A DNA stretch of 64,000 nt from Massilia timonae CCUG 45783 (GTDB lineage Bacteria > Pseudomonadota > Gammaproteobacteria > Burkholderiales > Burkholderiaceae_D), in the NCBI RefSeq assembly GCF_000315425.1, contig NZ_JH992924.1, positions 736,648 through 800,647 on the forward strand, written 5' to 3'. The position numbers were made by a program, and so were the translations under genes. The notes under the pieces are model-generated. The model worked only from the letters and a program-made list of their open reading frames with translations, did not search any database and was not told the DNA's origin. Positions 56,721-64,000 of this stretch are shown here, one piece after another; the stretch's first letter is position 1; the number at the start of each line of letters is the position of its first letter.

Positions 56721-57650
56721 ATGGTCGCATTAGTCATTGCTGAACACGACAACGGCTCCCTGAGGGGCGCTACCCACCACACCGTGACGGCTGCCGCCCA
56801 GTGCGGTGGCGACGTGCACGTCCTGGTCGCCGGTTCGAACTGCGGCGCCGCCGCCGAAGCCGCCGCGCAAATCGCCGGCGTGTCGAAAGTGCTGGTCGCC
56901 GACGCGCCGCACTTCGCCGACGGCCTGGCCGAGAACGTGGCCGGGCAGATCCTGGCTGTCGCCGGCGAATACTCGCACATCCTGGCCCCCGCCACCGCCT
57001 ACGGCAAGAACATCCTGCCGCGCGTGGCCGCCAAGCTGGACGTGGCGCAGATCTCCGAGATCACCAAGGTCGATTCGCCCGACACCTTCGAGCGTCCGAT
57101 CTATGCCGGCAACGCCATCGCCACCGTGCAGTCGAGCGACAAGGTCAAGGTCATCACCGTGCGCGGCACCGCCTTCGACGCCGCCGGCGCCGGCGGTTCG
57201 GCCGCCATCGAGAACGTGACCGCAATCGCCGACTCGGGCACCTCCACTTTTGTCGGTCGCGAACTGGCCAAGTCGGACCGTCCGGAGCTGACCGCCGCCA
57301 AGGTGATCGTCTCGGGTGGCCGCGGCATCGGCTCGGCCGACAACTTCAAGATCCTGGAGCCGCTGGCCGACAAGCTGGGCGCCGCCATGGGCGCCTCGCG
57401 CGCCGCGGTGGACGCCGGCTTCGTGCCGAACGACTGGCAGGTGGGCCAGACCGGCAAGATCGTCGCCCCGACCCTGTATATCGCCGTGGGCATCTCGGGT
57501 GCGATCCAGCACCTGGCCGGCATGAAGGACTCGAAGACCATCGTCGCCATCAACAAGGATCCGGAAGCGCCGATCTTCTCGGTCGCCGACTACGGCCTGG
57601 TGGGCGACCTGTTCGAGGTCGTGCCGGAGCTGGTCAAGGAACTGGGCTGA
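56721..57650 (+). CDS. etfA: electron transfer flavoprotein alpha subunit
   Basis: A 309-residue protein. The N-terminal nucleotide-like domain is followed by the FAD-binding C-terminal domain: VIVSGGRGIGSADNFKILEPLAD, GQTGKIVAPTLYIAVGISGAIQH and AINKDPEAPIFSVADYGLVGDLFEV. The length is standard. It pairs with EtfB directly upstream. A terminator follows. Confidence 0.97.
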   Translation: MVALVIAEHDNGSLRGATHHTVTAAAQCGGDVHVLVAGSNCGAAAEAAAQIAGVSKVLVADAPHFADGLAENVAGQILAVAGEYSHILAPATAYGKNILPRVAAKLDVAQISEITKVDSPDTFERPIYAGNAIATVQSSDKVKVITVRGTAFDAAGAGGSAAIENVTAIADSGTSTFVGRELAKSDRPELTAAKVIVSGGRGIGSADNFKILEPLADKLGAAMGASRAAVDAGFVPNDWQVGQTGKIVAPTLYIAVGISGAIQHLAGMKDSKTIVAINKDPEAPIFSVADYGLVGDLFEVVPELVKELG

Positions 57651-57696
57651 TCGCGCGGCGCGCCATCCAGCCAGGCGCGCCACAAGCACCCCGCAC

Positions 57697-57730
57697 ACGC
57701 CGTTCCCGCCCACGCAGGAACGGCGTTTTT
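57697..57730 (+). terminator. intrinsic terminator of etfBA
   Basis: ACGCCGTTCC (57697-57706) pairs with GGAACGGCGT (57717-57726) and is followed by five T. It may only partly separate etfBA from the acyl-CoA dehydrogenase gene 30 bases on. Confidence 0.88.
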
Positions 57731-57760
57731 CATGCATGAGAGACAATCAGGAGACAACAG

Positions 57761-59551
57761 GTGAGCTATAACGCCCCGCTGAAAGACATGCAGTTCGTCC
57801 TCAATGAACTGGCCAACCTCGCCGAGGTCAATGCGCTGCCCGGCTGCGAGGACGCGACCCCGGACACCGTGGAAGCGGTGCTGGAAGAAAACGCGAAATT
57901 CTGCGGCGAAGTGATCGCCCCGCTGAACCATGCCGGCGACCAGGAGCCGAGTTTCTGGAAGGATGGCGCGGTCACCACGACCAAGGGCTTCAAGGAAGCC
58001 TTCCGCGCCTACGCCGACGCCGGCTGGCAGGGCGTGCAGCATCCGCAGGAATTCGGCGGCCAGGGCTTGCCCAAGCTGGTGGCCACGCCGTGCATGGAGA
58101 TGCTGCATGGTGCCAACCTGGCGTTCGCGCTGGTCGCGCTACTCTCGGACGGCGCGATCGAGGCGCTGCTCACCGCCGGCTCCGATGCGCAGAAAGCGCG
58201 CTTCCTCGAGCCGCTGGTCTCGGGCCAGTGGACCGGCACCATGAACCTGACCGAGCCGCAGGCCGGCTCCGACCTGGCCGCCGTGCGTACCCGCGCCGAG
58301 CCGCAGGGCGACGGCACCTACAAGATTTTCGGCACCAAGATCTTCATCACCTATGGCGATCACGACATGGCCGAGAACATCGTCCATCTGGTGCTGGCGA
58401 GGACGCCCGACGCGCCGCCGGGCGTGAAAGGTATCTCGCTGTTCATCGTGCCGAAGTTCATGATCAACGACGACGGTTCGCTGGGCGCGCGCAACGACGT
58501 GCACTGCGTCTCGATCGAGCACAAGCTGGGCATCAAGGCCAGCCCGACCGCCGTGCTGCAGTTCGGCGACGGCGGCGGCGCGATCGGCACCCTGGTGGGC
58601 GAAGAAAACCGCGGCCTCGAATACATGTTCATCATGATGAACGCGGCCCGCTTCGGCGTCGGCATGCAGGGCGTCGGCCTGGCCGAACATGCCTACCAGC
58701 AGGCGGTGGCGTTCGCGAAGGACCGCATCCAGTCGCGCGACGTGGCCGGCTCGAGCGGCCCGGTGGCGATCATCAACCACCCTGACGTGCGCCGCATGCT
58801 GATGTCGATGCGCGCCCAAACCGAGGCGGCGCGCGCGCTGGCCTACGTCGGCGCCGGCATCTCGGACCTGGCGCATCACCATCCCGATGAGGCGACGCGC
58901 CAGGCGAACCTGGCCGTGTATGAATACCTGGTTCCGGTCATCAAGGGCTGGTCGACCGAGATGAGCGAGAACGTCGCGCGCGACGGCGTGCAGGTGCACG
59001 GCGGCATGGGCTTCATCGAAGAAACCGGCGCGGCCCAGCATTACCGCGACGCCAAGATCCTCACCATCTATGAGGGCACGACGGCGATCCAGGCCAACGA
59101 CCTGGTCGGCCGCAAGACGGTGCGCGATGGCGGGGCGGTGGCCAGGTCGCTGCGGGCGCAGATGGACGAGGTCGTCCAGCAGCTGGCAGAAACGCAGAGC
59201 ATCGACCTCACCGCGATCGCCCGCCAATTGCGCGATGGCGCCAGCGCGTTCGAGTCCGTGGTCGACTTCGTGGTGGAAAACGCAAAGAACGATCCGCGCG
59301 GGGTGTACGCCGGCAGCGTGACGTACCTGAAACTGGCCGGCATCGTGCTGGGCGGCTGGCAGATGGCGCGCGCGGCGCTGGTGGCGCAGCGCAAGCTGGA
59401 TGCGGGCGAGGGCGACGCCGCCTTCTACCGCGCCAAGATCGCCACGGCGCGCTTCTTTGCCGACCACATCCTGTCGCAGGCGCACAGCCTGCGTCACGCG
59501 ATCATGGAAGGCGCCGCCGGCGTGCTGGCGCTCGACGTCGAGCAGTTCTAA
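57761..59551 (+). CDS. acyl-CoA dehydrogenase, large DmdC-like type
   Basis: A 596-residue FAD enzyme, larger than the 380-residue short-chain type because of a C-terminal extension. Visible motifs: the FAD-binding MNLTEPQAGSDLAAVRTRA, KIFITYGDHDM, and a catalytic-Glu-type segment ILTIYEGTTAIQANDLVGRK. The long form (C-terminal Z-domain) occurs in DmdC-like and very-long-chain-type enzymes. It should deliver electrons to the ETF encoded just before. The GTG start at 57761 has AGGAG upstream. The substrate is not defined. Confidence 0.92.
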   Translation: MSYNAPLKDMQFVLNELANLAEVNALPGCEDATPDTVEAVLEENAKFCGEVIAPLNHAGDQEPSFWKDGAVTTTKGFKEAFRAYADAGWQGVQHPQEFGGQGLPKLVATPCMEMLHGANLAFALVALLSDGAIEALLTAGSDAQKARFLEPLVSGQWTGTMNLTEPQAGSDLAAVRTRAEPQGDGTYKIFGTKIFITYGDHDMAENIVHLVLARTPDAPPGVKGISLFIVPKFMINDDGSLGARNDVHCVSIEHKLGIKASPTAVLQFGDGGGAIGTLVGEENRGLEYMFIMMNAARFGVGMQGVGLAEHAYQQAVAFAKDRIQSRDVAGSSGPVAIINHPDVRRMLMSMRAQTEAARALAYVGAGISDLAHHHPDEATRQANLAVYEYLVPVIKGWSTEMSENVARDGVQVHGGMGFIEETGAAQHYRDAKILTIYEGTTAIQANDLVGRKTVRDGGAVARSLRAQMDEVVQQLAETQSIDLTAIARQLRDGASAFESVVDFVVENAKNDPRGVYAGSVTYLKLAGIVLGGWQMARAALVAQRKLDAGEGDAAFYRAKIATARFFADHILSQAHSLRHAIMEGAAGVLALDVEQF

Positions 59552-60003
59552 CCGTAGGCGCCGCCGGTAAACAGCAGGTCGAACAGTCGCGCCATCGTCC
59601 CGATCAGGACGATGGCGCCGGTCAGCATCGTGATCACCAGCAGCAGCGGCAAGGTCCAGTTCGACCGCGACTGGCGGCCGCTGCCGGCGTTGTGTTTGGC
59701 ATCCCATTTCTCGTCGGGCGTGAGGCCGATCGCCAGCGCCTCGATGAAGCCGGCGATGAACGATACCAGCAGCGGCAGGATCACATAGAAGGGATGCGGC
59801 TTGACCGCGCCGTACAGGATGCCGGTGATGGGCAGCGCGCACAGGTGCAGCAATCCGAGCCGGTCGGCGCCGCCCTTCAGGTAAAAGCGATGCGCGCCGA
59901 ACCCGCCCAGCAGCAGGGCGAGCAGGGTGGCGACGGTCTTGTTCTTGTGAGTAGCAGCCATGTCGTGTTGTTCAGGATTCAGGACAGCAAGAGTATCGTC
60001 CAT
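59548..60003 (-). CDS. TM2-domain membrane protein
   Basis: A 151-residue protein. The TM2/NINE signature is KNKTVATLLALLLGGFGAHRFYLKG, followed by three or four hydrophobic helices. A start at 59961 (MAATHKNK) is equally likely. It converges with the acyl-CoA dehydrogenase gene and their stops overlap. The function is unknown. Confidence 0.82.
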   Translation of the reverse strand: MDDTLAVLNPEQHDMAATHKNKTVATLLALLLGGFGAHRFYLKGGADRLGLLHLCALPITGILYGAVKPHPFYVILPLLVSFIAGFIEALAIGLTPDEKWDAKHNAGSGRQSRSNWTLPLLLVITMLTGAIVLIGTMARLFDLLFTGGAYG

Positions 60004-60130
60004 ATTTGCAGGAATGGCACGTTTCAGGCGACAGGCTGGCGAAATGGCGGGATGGCCGGTGGCGGTGTGGTGAAAAATCAGCGATAATGGTTGATTCTGC
60101 TGGGACTGCGCGCCCTGTTGTCATTAACGC

Positions 60131-60160
60131 TTGCTGCTGTTCGGTGTCGCGCGCTATAAT
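60131..60160 (+). promoter_or_regulatory. promoter of rpsP-rimM-trmD
   Basis: TTGCTG (60131-60136), an 18-base spacer and a perfect TATAAT (60155-60160) stand 42 bases before the rpsP ATG. Confidence 0.7.
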
Positions 60161-60201
60161 CGTCGACTTTCTCCGTCCAGAACAACTTTTTCGGAAATAT
60201 T

Positions 60202-60450
60202 ATGGTCGTTATTCGTTTGGCTCGTGGTGGCGCTAAAAAGCGTCCGTTCTTCAACATCGTTGCAACCGATTCGCGTAACCGTCGCGATGGCCGTTTCATC
60301 GAGCGCATCGGCTTCTACAACCCGATGGCTTCGGGCGCCGAAGTCGGCCTGCGTATCGCTGCTGACCGTCTGGCTCACTGGCAAGGCGTTGGCGCACAAC
60401 TGTCGCCGACCGTCGCTCGTCTGGTCGCCCAGAACAAGCCAGCTGCTTAA
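60202..60450 (+). CDS. rpsP: 30S ribosomal protein S16
   Basis: An 82-residue protein starting MVVIRLARGGAKKRPFFNIV, then DSRNRRDGRFIERIGFYNP, the standard S16 sequence and length. It is the first gene of the rpsP-rimM-trmD-rplS group. rimM follows after 18 bases. Confidence 0.98.
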   Translation: MVVIRLARGGAKKRPFFNIVATDSRNRRDGRFIERIGFYNPMASGAEVGLRIAADRLAHWQGVGAQLSPTVARLVAQNKPAA

Positions 60451-60468
60451 TTTATCAAGCAACACGTA

Positions 60469-61023
60469 GTGAGCGATTCAGCAGCAAGCCCGGTGGCCGT
60501 CCCCGATGACCTGACCCAGGTCGGGCACATCTCCGGGGCGTATGGCATCGTGGGCGGCATCCGTGTCACCCCGTATTCGCAAGACGCCGATGCGCTGCTG
60601 AACGTGAAGACCTGGTGGCTCGACAAGCCGACCCTGCACGCCGTCACCGTACGGAGTGCAAAGCTGCATGGTGGCGACGTCGTCGCGACCCTGGTCGGCA
60701 TGCGCGACCGCAATGAGGCCGAGGCACTGAAAGGTGCGTCGGTTCAAGTCGCGCGCAGCGAGTTCCCAGCGCTCGAGGAAGACGAGTATTACTGGTCCGA
60801 CCTGATCGGGCTGGACGTGGTCAACCTGCAGGGCGAAGCCCTGGGCAAGGTGACCGACATGATGCACAACGGCGCGCAATCGATCTTGCGCATCACTCCG
60901 GTCGCTGATCCAGCTGCCGAAGGCAAGGCGCAAGAGCGCCTCGTGCCGTTCGTGGACCAGTTCGTCAAGACCGTCAGTCTCGAGCAAAAACTGATTACCC
61001 TGGATTGGGGTCTCGATTTTTGA
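60469..61023 (+). CDS. rimM: 16S rRNA processing protein RimM
   Basis: A 184-residue protein. The N-terminal RimM domain has VGHISGAYGIVGGIRVTPYS, and the PRC-barrel domain has EDEYYWSDLIGLDVVNLQGE, ending VSLEQKLITLDWGLDF. It helps mature the 30S head and binds S19. It starts with GTG at 60469. The order S16-RimM-TrmD-L19 is conserved. Confidence 0.96.
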   Translation: MSDSAASPVAVPDDLTQVGHISGAYGIVGGIRVTPYSQDADALLNVKTWWLDKPTLHAVTVRSAKLHGGDVVATLVGMRDRNEAEALKGASVQVARSEFPALEEDEYYWSDLIGLDVVNLQGEALGKVTDMMHNGAQSILRITPVADPAAEGKAQERLVPFVDQFVKTVSLEQKLITLDWGLDF

Positions 61024-61050
61024 GCCCATCCAATAGAGGAGCACAGCGCG

Positions 61051-61812
61051 ATGCAGTTTGACGTCGTCAGCTTGTTCCCCGAAATGTTCGCCGCATTGAC
61101 GCAGTCGGGGGTGACCCGGCGCGCTTTCGAGCAGCAACGCTGGGGCCTGACCCTCTGGAATCCGCGCGATTTCACGCAGGACCGCCACCGCACCGTGGAC
61201 GATCGCCCTTACGGCGGCGGCCCCGGGATGGTGATGATGGCCAAGCCGCTCGAAGCGACCATCAATGCAGCAAAGCAAAGACAAATCGAGCTCGGCCTGC
61301 CGAGTCCGCGCGTGGTGTTCATGTCGCCGCAAGGCAAGCCATTGACCCATGAACGCGCGATGGCGCTGAAGGACGAGCCCGGCCTGGTGATCCTGTGCGG
61401 CCGCTACGAGGCGGTGGACCAGCGCCTGCTGGACCGCTGTGTCGATGAGGAAATTTCTCTCGGCGACTTCGTGCTGTCGGGCGGAGAATTGCCGGCCATG
61501 GCCTTGATGGATGCGGTGGTGCGCCTGATTCCCGGCGTGCTGGGCGACGATGCCTCGGCGGTCGAAGACAGCTTCGTCAACGGCCTGCTCGATTCGCCGC
61601 ATTACACGCGGCCGGAAGTGTACGAAGACGTGCCAGTGCCGCCGGTCCTGATGGGCGGCAACCATGCCGAGATCGTCAAGTGGCGCCGCCAGCGCATGCT
61701 GGAAGCGACCGCGACCAAGCGGCCCGATCTGCTAGACAAGGCGCGCGCCGCCGGCCAGTTGAGCAAGGCCGATGAACAGTTTTTGGCGGGTTTGGAAAAA
61801 CCTGCTGATTAA
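61051..61812 (+). CDS. trmD: tRNA (guanine-37-N1)-methyltransferase
   Basis: A 253-residue SPOUT-family enzyme that methylates G37 in tRNAs. It starts MQFDVVSLFPEMFAAL; the RPYGGGPGMVMMAKPL loop, GRYEAVDQRL, and the knot region EISLGDFVLSGGELPAMALM are all present. The length is normal. GAGGAG precedes the ATG. Confidence 0.97.
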   Translation: MQFDVVSLFPEMFAALTQSGVTRRAFEQQRWGLTLWNPRDFTQDRHRTVDDRPYGGGPGMVMMAKPLEATINAAKQRQIELGLPSPRVVFMSPQGKPLTHERAMALKDEPGLVILCGRYEAVDQRLLDRCVDEEISLGDFVLSGGELPAMALMDAVVRLIPGVLGDDASAVEDSFVNGLLDSPHYTRPEVYEDVPVPPVLMGGNHAEIVKWRRQRMLEATATKRPDLLDKARAAGQLSKADEQFLAGLEKPAD

Positions 61813-61844
61813 AAGAATATGCGCGGCAGTATGGCGCATGCAAT

Positions 61845-61863
61845 CACGGGCATGTTGCCCGTG
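61845..61863. promoter_or_regulatory. hairpin between trmD and rplS
   Basis: CACGGGCA (61845-61852) and TGCCCGTG (61856-61863) form a perfect 8-bp stem with a TGT loop, 66 bases before the rplS ATG. It has no T-run, so it looks like a leader or processing structure, not a terminator. Confidence 0.45.
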
Positions 61864-61928
61864 GTTCAACCCCATCCTCTACTGGGCGAAGGTAGTGCCA
61901 GCAAGATGGTTTTTGGAGTCATAAAAAA

Positions 61929-62315
61929 ATGAATCTGATTCAACAACTCGAGCAAGAAGAAATCGCGCGCCTCGGCCGTGATATCCCTGATTTCGCACCT
62001 GGCGACACCGTTGTCGTCAGCGTCAACGTCGTCGAAGGCAACCGCAAGCGCGCCCAGGCATACGAAGGCGTCGTGATTTCGCGTCGTAACCGCGGCCTGA
62101 ACTCGAACTTCATCGTTCGCAAGATCTCGTCCGGCGAAGGCGTCGAGCGTACGTTCCAGCTGTACTCGCCGCTGATCGCTTCGATCGAAGTGAAGCGTCG
62201 TGGTGACGTCCGTCGTGCGAAGCTGTACTACCTGCGTGAGCGTTCGGGCAAATCGGCGCGTATCAAAGAAAAACTGCCACAGCGTCGCGTCAAGACCGCC
62301 GCTGCTGCTGAGTAA
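61929..62315 (+). CDS. rplS: 50S ribosomal protein L19
   Basis: A 128-residue protein starting MNLIQQLEQEEIARLG, with PGDTVVVSVNVVEGNRKR, RNRGLNSNFIVRKISSGEGV and AKLYYLRERSGKSARIKEKL. It is a standard L19 with a short Ala-rich tail. It lies 116 bases after trmD and is followed by a strong terminator. Confidence 0.98.
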   Translation: MNLIQQLEQEEIARLGRDIPDFAPGDTVVVSVNVVEGNRKRAQAYEGVVISRRNRGLNSNFIVRKISSGEGVERTFQLYSPLIASIEVKRRGDVRRAKLYYLRERSGKSARIKEKLPQRRVKTAAAAE

Positions 62316-62331
62316 TAGCATTCGTGCTCAG

Positions 62332-62359
62332 AAAAAGGCATCCGCAAGGATGCCTTTTT
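62332..62359 (+). terminator. intrinsic terminator of rplS
   Basis: GGCATCC (62337-62343) pairs with GGATGCC (62348-62354) around a GCAA tetraloop, flanked by five A and five T. Confidence 0.92.
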
Positions 62360-62391
62360 CTATTCCGGCGGAGTATTGCAAAGGATTCAGT

Positions 62392-63060
62392 TTGGCCAAA
62401 CTCATTTTCGATCCGACCCAGTTGCCGGTTGCCGGCCTTGCCGGTGAAGCGCCGGTTGCGCCCGCGCGCCTGATCCCGGCCGCGCTGCGCGCACGCTTTG
62501 CGCAAACCCTGCCGTGGGAAGAGGAGGTGTCGGACGAGGGCCGCGGCATGACGGGCGCCACGCTGCGCCGTGCAGCCGTGCTGGTGCCGCTGGTAGCGCG
62601 CCCCGAGGGTGTGACCGTGCTGCTGACGCTGCGGACCGACCATTTGTCCAGCCATGCCGGCCAGATCAGTTTTCCCGGCGGCCGCGCCGAAGAACTCGAT
62701 TCGTCCCCGATCGAGACGGCGCTGCGCGAAACCGAGGAAGAGGTCGGCCTGCACCGCCGTCATATCGAGATCATCGGCGTACTGCCCGACTACACCACCG
62801 TGAGCGCCTATCGCGTGACGCCGGTGGTAGCCCTGGTCCAGCCGCCATTCGAGCTGCAGCCCGATCCGGGCGAAGTGGCCGAAGCGTTCGAAGTGCCGCT
62901 CAGCTTCCTGATGGATGGCCTGAACCACCAGCGCCGGGTAGTCGAGTTGCCGCAAGGGGCCGGCAGGCGCGCTTTTTACACGATGCCGTACGAGCAATAT
63001 TTCATCTGGGGCGCCACGGCGGCCATGCTGCGCAACCTCTTCCATTTTCTGCGCGCGTAA
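62392..63060 (+). CDS. NUDIX hydrolase, CoA pyrophosphatase type
   Basis: A 222-residue protein. The NUDIX box reads SFPGGRAEELDSSPIETALR then ETEEEVGL, which includes the REx(2)EE metal site. The upstream LLTLRTDHLSSHAGQISFPGG is typical of the YeaB/NudL CoA-pyrophosphatase branch. The TTG start at 62392 has AAGGA six bases before it; the ATG at 62350 lies in the rplS terminator stem and is rejected. The CobD/CbiB-like gene follows. Confidence 0.88.
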   Translation: MAKLIFDPTQLPVAGLAGEAPVAPARLIPAALRARFAQTLPWEEEVSDEGRGMTGATLRRAAVLVPLVARPEGVTVLLTLRTDHLSSHAGQISFPGGRAEELDSSPIETALRETEEEVGLHRRHIEIIGVLPDYTTVSAYRVTPVVALVQPPFELQPDPGEVAEAFEVPLSFLMDGLNHQRRVVELPQGAGRRAFYTMPYEQYFIWGATAAMLRNLFHFLRA

Positions 63061-63151
63061 CGCTTTATCGCAGGTCCGGATTTGATTCTGGCTGGCTTCT
63101 CCGTTATCGTAACGGGGCAGTCGTATTGCCATAACAAAAAAGGGTTCCTGA

Positions 63152-64000
63152 ATGACATTCTTTTCCATCCTGTGCGCACTGCTCATCGAGCAACTGAAAC
63201 CGCTGCGCGCCGATAACCAGGTGTATGGCGGCGTCAAGTCGCTCGCCGTGCGCATCGAGACCTGGTTCAATGCAGGCGAGCAAAAGAATGGGCGCATGGG
63301 CTGGATCCTGATGATGACCGCGCTGATGCTGCCGACCTGGCTCGTCTACTGGTTCTTCATGCACTACAACCTGGTATTCCTGGCCTTCGCCTGGAATGTC
63401 CTGATCGTCTACCTGACCCTCGGTTTCCGTCACTACAGCCATTACTTCACCTCCATCCAGTTCGCGCTCAATGCAGGGGATGACGCCAGGGCGCGTACCC
63501 TCCTGGCCGAATGGACGCGGCTGGACACCGTCGGGATGGACAGCACCGAGATCACCCGCATCGCGGTCGAAAAGGCCTTGATCACAACCCATCGCAACGT
63601 GTTCGGGGTGTTCTTCTGGTTCTTGATGCCGCTGGGGCCGGCGGGCGCCGTGATGTACCGCGTGTCGGAATACCTGTCGCGCGCCTGGAACGAGCCCGAC
63701 CACATGCGCAACGAAGCCTTCGGCCAGTTCGCCGCCAGGGCCTTTTACTGGATCGACTGGGTGCCGGTGCGCCTGACGGCGGTGGCCTTTGCCGTGGTCG
63801 GTAATTTCGAGGATGCCGTCTATGCCTGGCGCAATTTCGCCAACCGCTGGGCCGACGAGGCGCGCGGCATCATCCTGTCGGCCGGCGGCGGCGCGATGGG
63901 TGTGCGCCTCGGCACGCCGAACGAAAATGCGCCACAATTGCTGCCAGCGGACGCCGCCACGGTGGACTTGAGCGAAAGCGACGTCGACGTGCTGCCGGGC
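63152..64000 (+). CDS. CobD/CbiB-family membrane protein (3' end outside window)
   Basis: 283 codons are open to the last base of the window with no stop. The N-terminus is MTFFSILCALLIEQLKPLRA, followed by several hydrophobic helices. The CbiB-like core is recognisable as FALNAGDDARARTLLAEWTR, then EITRIAVEKAL and FWFLMPLGPAGAVMYRVSEYL. Classical CbiB joins aminopropanol to cobyric acid, but homologues next to rplS/NUDIX in Burkholderiales are often annotated only as family members. AAGGG precedes the ATG. Confidence 0.82.
   Translation, partial: MTFFSILCALLIEQLKPLRADNQVYGGVKSLAVRIETWFNAGEQKNGRMGWILMMTALMLPTWLVYWFFMHYNLVFLAFAWNVLIVYLTLGFRHYSHYFTSIQFALNAGDDARARTLLAEWTRLDTVGMDSTEITRIAVEKALITTHRNVFGVFFWFLMPLGPAGAVMYRVSEYLSRAWNEPDHMRNEAFGQFAARAFYWIDWVPVRLTAVAFAVVGNFEDAVYAWRNFANRWADEARGIILSAGGGAMGVRLGTPNENAPQLLPADAATVDLSESDVDVLPG

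Noticed and set aside
62350..62391. ATG start for the NUDIX gene at 62350
   Set aside because: It lies in the 3' arm of the rplS terminator and would put coding sequence inside the hairpin; TTG 62392 has a proper ribosome site.

Overview
This is 64 kb of GC-rich bacterial chromosome, most likely from a betaproteobacterium of the Oxalobacteraceae (Massilia/Telluria/Janthinobacterium type). The grounds are the high GC with strong third-position bias, the block rpsP-rimM-trmD-rplS-NUDIX-CobD/CbiB-like, the ETF/acyl-CoA dehydrogenase block and the style of the proteins. The genus is an inference from protein style, not from a marker gene. No rRNA, tRNA or CRISPR array was recognised.

Layout. 1-4.3 kb: a tightly overlapping plus-strand operon of an alpha/beta hydrolase (cut by the window start), an ABC exporter ATPase and permease, an ECF sigma factor and a small membrane protein. 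4.3-6.2 kb: a lemA/TPM-domain operon on the minus strand. 6.4-16.5 kb: housekeeping and signalling genes (pyrF, exonuclease I, diguanylate cyclase, BtuF-like protein, HPF-like protein, chemoreceptor, MFS, ferredoxin reductase, SDR). 16.6-19.9 kb: a small HTH protein, a protein ending in eleven perfect-length 13-residue Cys repeats, and a CHASE-domain histidine kinase. 20.1-28.5 kb: a metallophosphoesterase lipoprotein, glnS, a J-domain protein, three coupled genes of unknown function and an MFS transporter. 28.7-34.2 kb: a second IF-1, then a coupled operon of KaiC-like ATPase, hybrid histidine kinase, ECF sigma and anti-sigma, ending in a MITE-like inverted-repeat element. 34.2-40 kb: DUF4394 lipoprotein, a divergent MFS/LysR pair and a CoA-transferase. 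40.1-44.8 kb: an accessory patch with a low-GC GNAT-like gene pair and an IS256-family element inserted into the last codons of a glycosidase-reductase fusion gene. 44.8-55.7 kb: trpS behind a probable Trp leader-peptide attenuator, then alaS and a secreted RTX/DUF4214 protein. 55.9-64 kb: etfBA, acyl-CoA dehydrogenase, and the S16-RimM-TrmD-L19 ribosome/tRNA operon followed by NUDIX and CobD/CbiB-like genes (the last cut by the window end).

The most unusual items are: (i) the 273-residue protein at 16960-17781, whose C-terminal half is an uninterrupted 11 x 13-residue array with one cysteine per unit; (ii) a 19-codon reading frame with tandem Trp codons and a downstream intrinsic terminator in front of trpS; (iii) the IS256 insertion, whose target duplication allows the original gene end to be reconstructed exactly; (iv) a 177-bp MITE-like element whose terminal repeat supplies the stop codon of an anti-sigma factor; and (v) TAGGA-N4-TCC dyads in front of the repeat protein and the chemoreceptor. 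All functions are read from motifs and family knowledge; no database search was possible.
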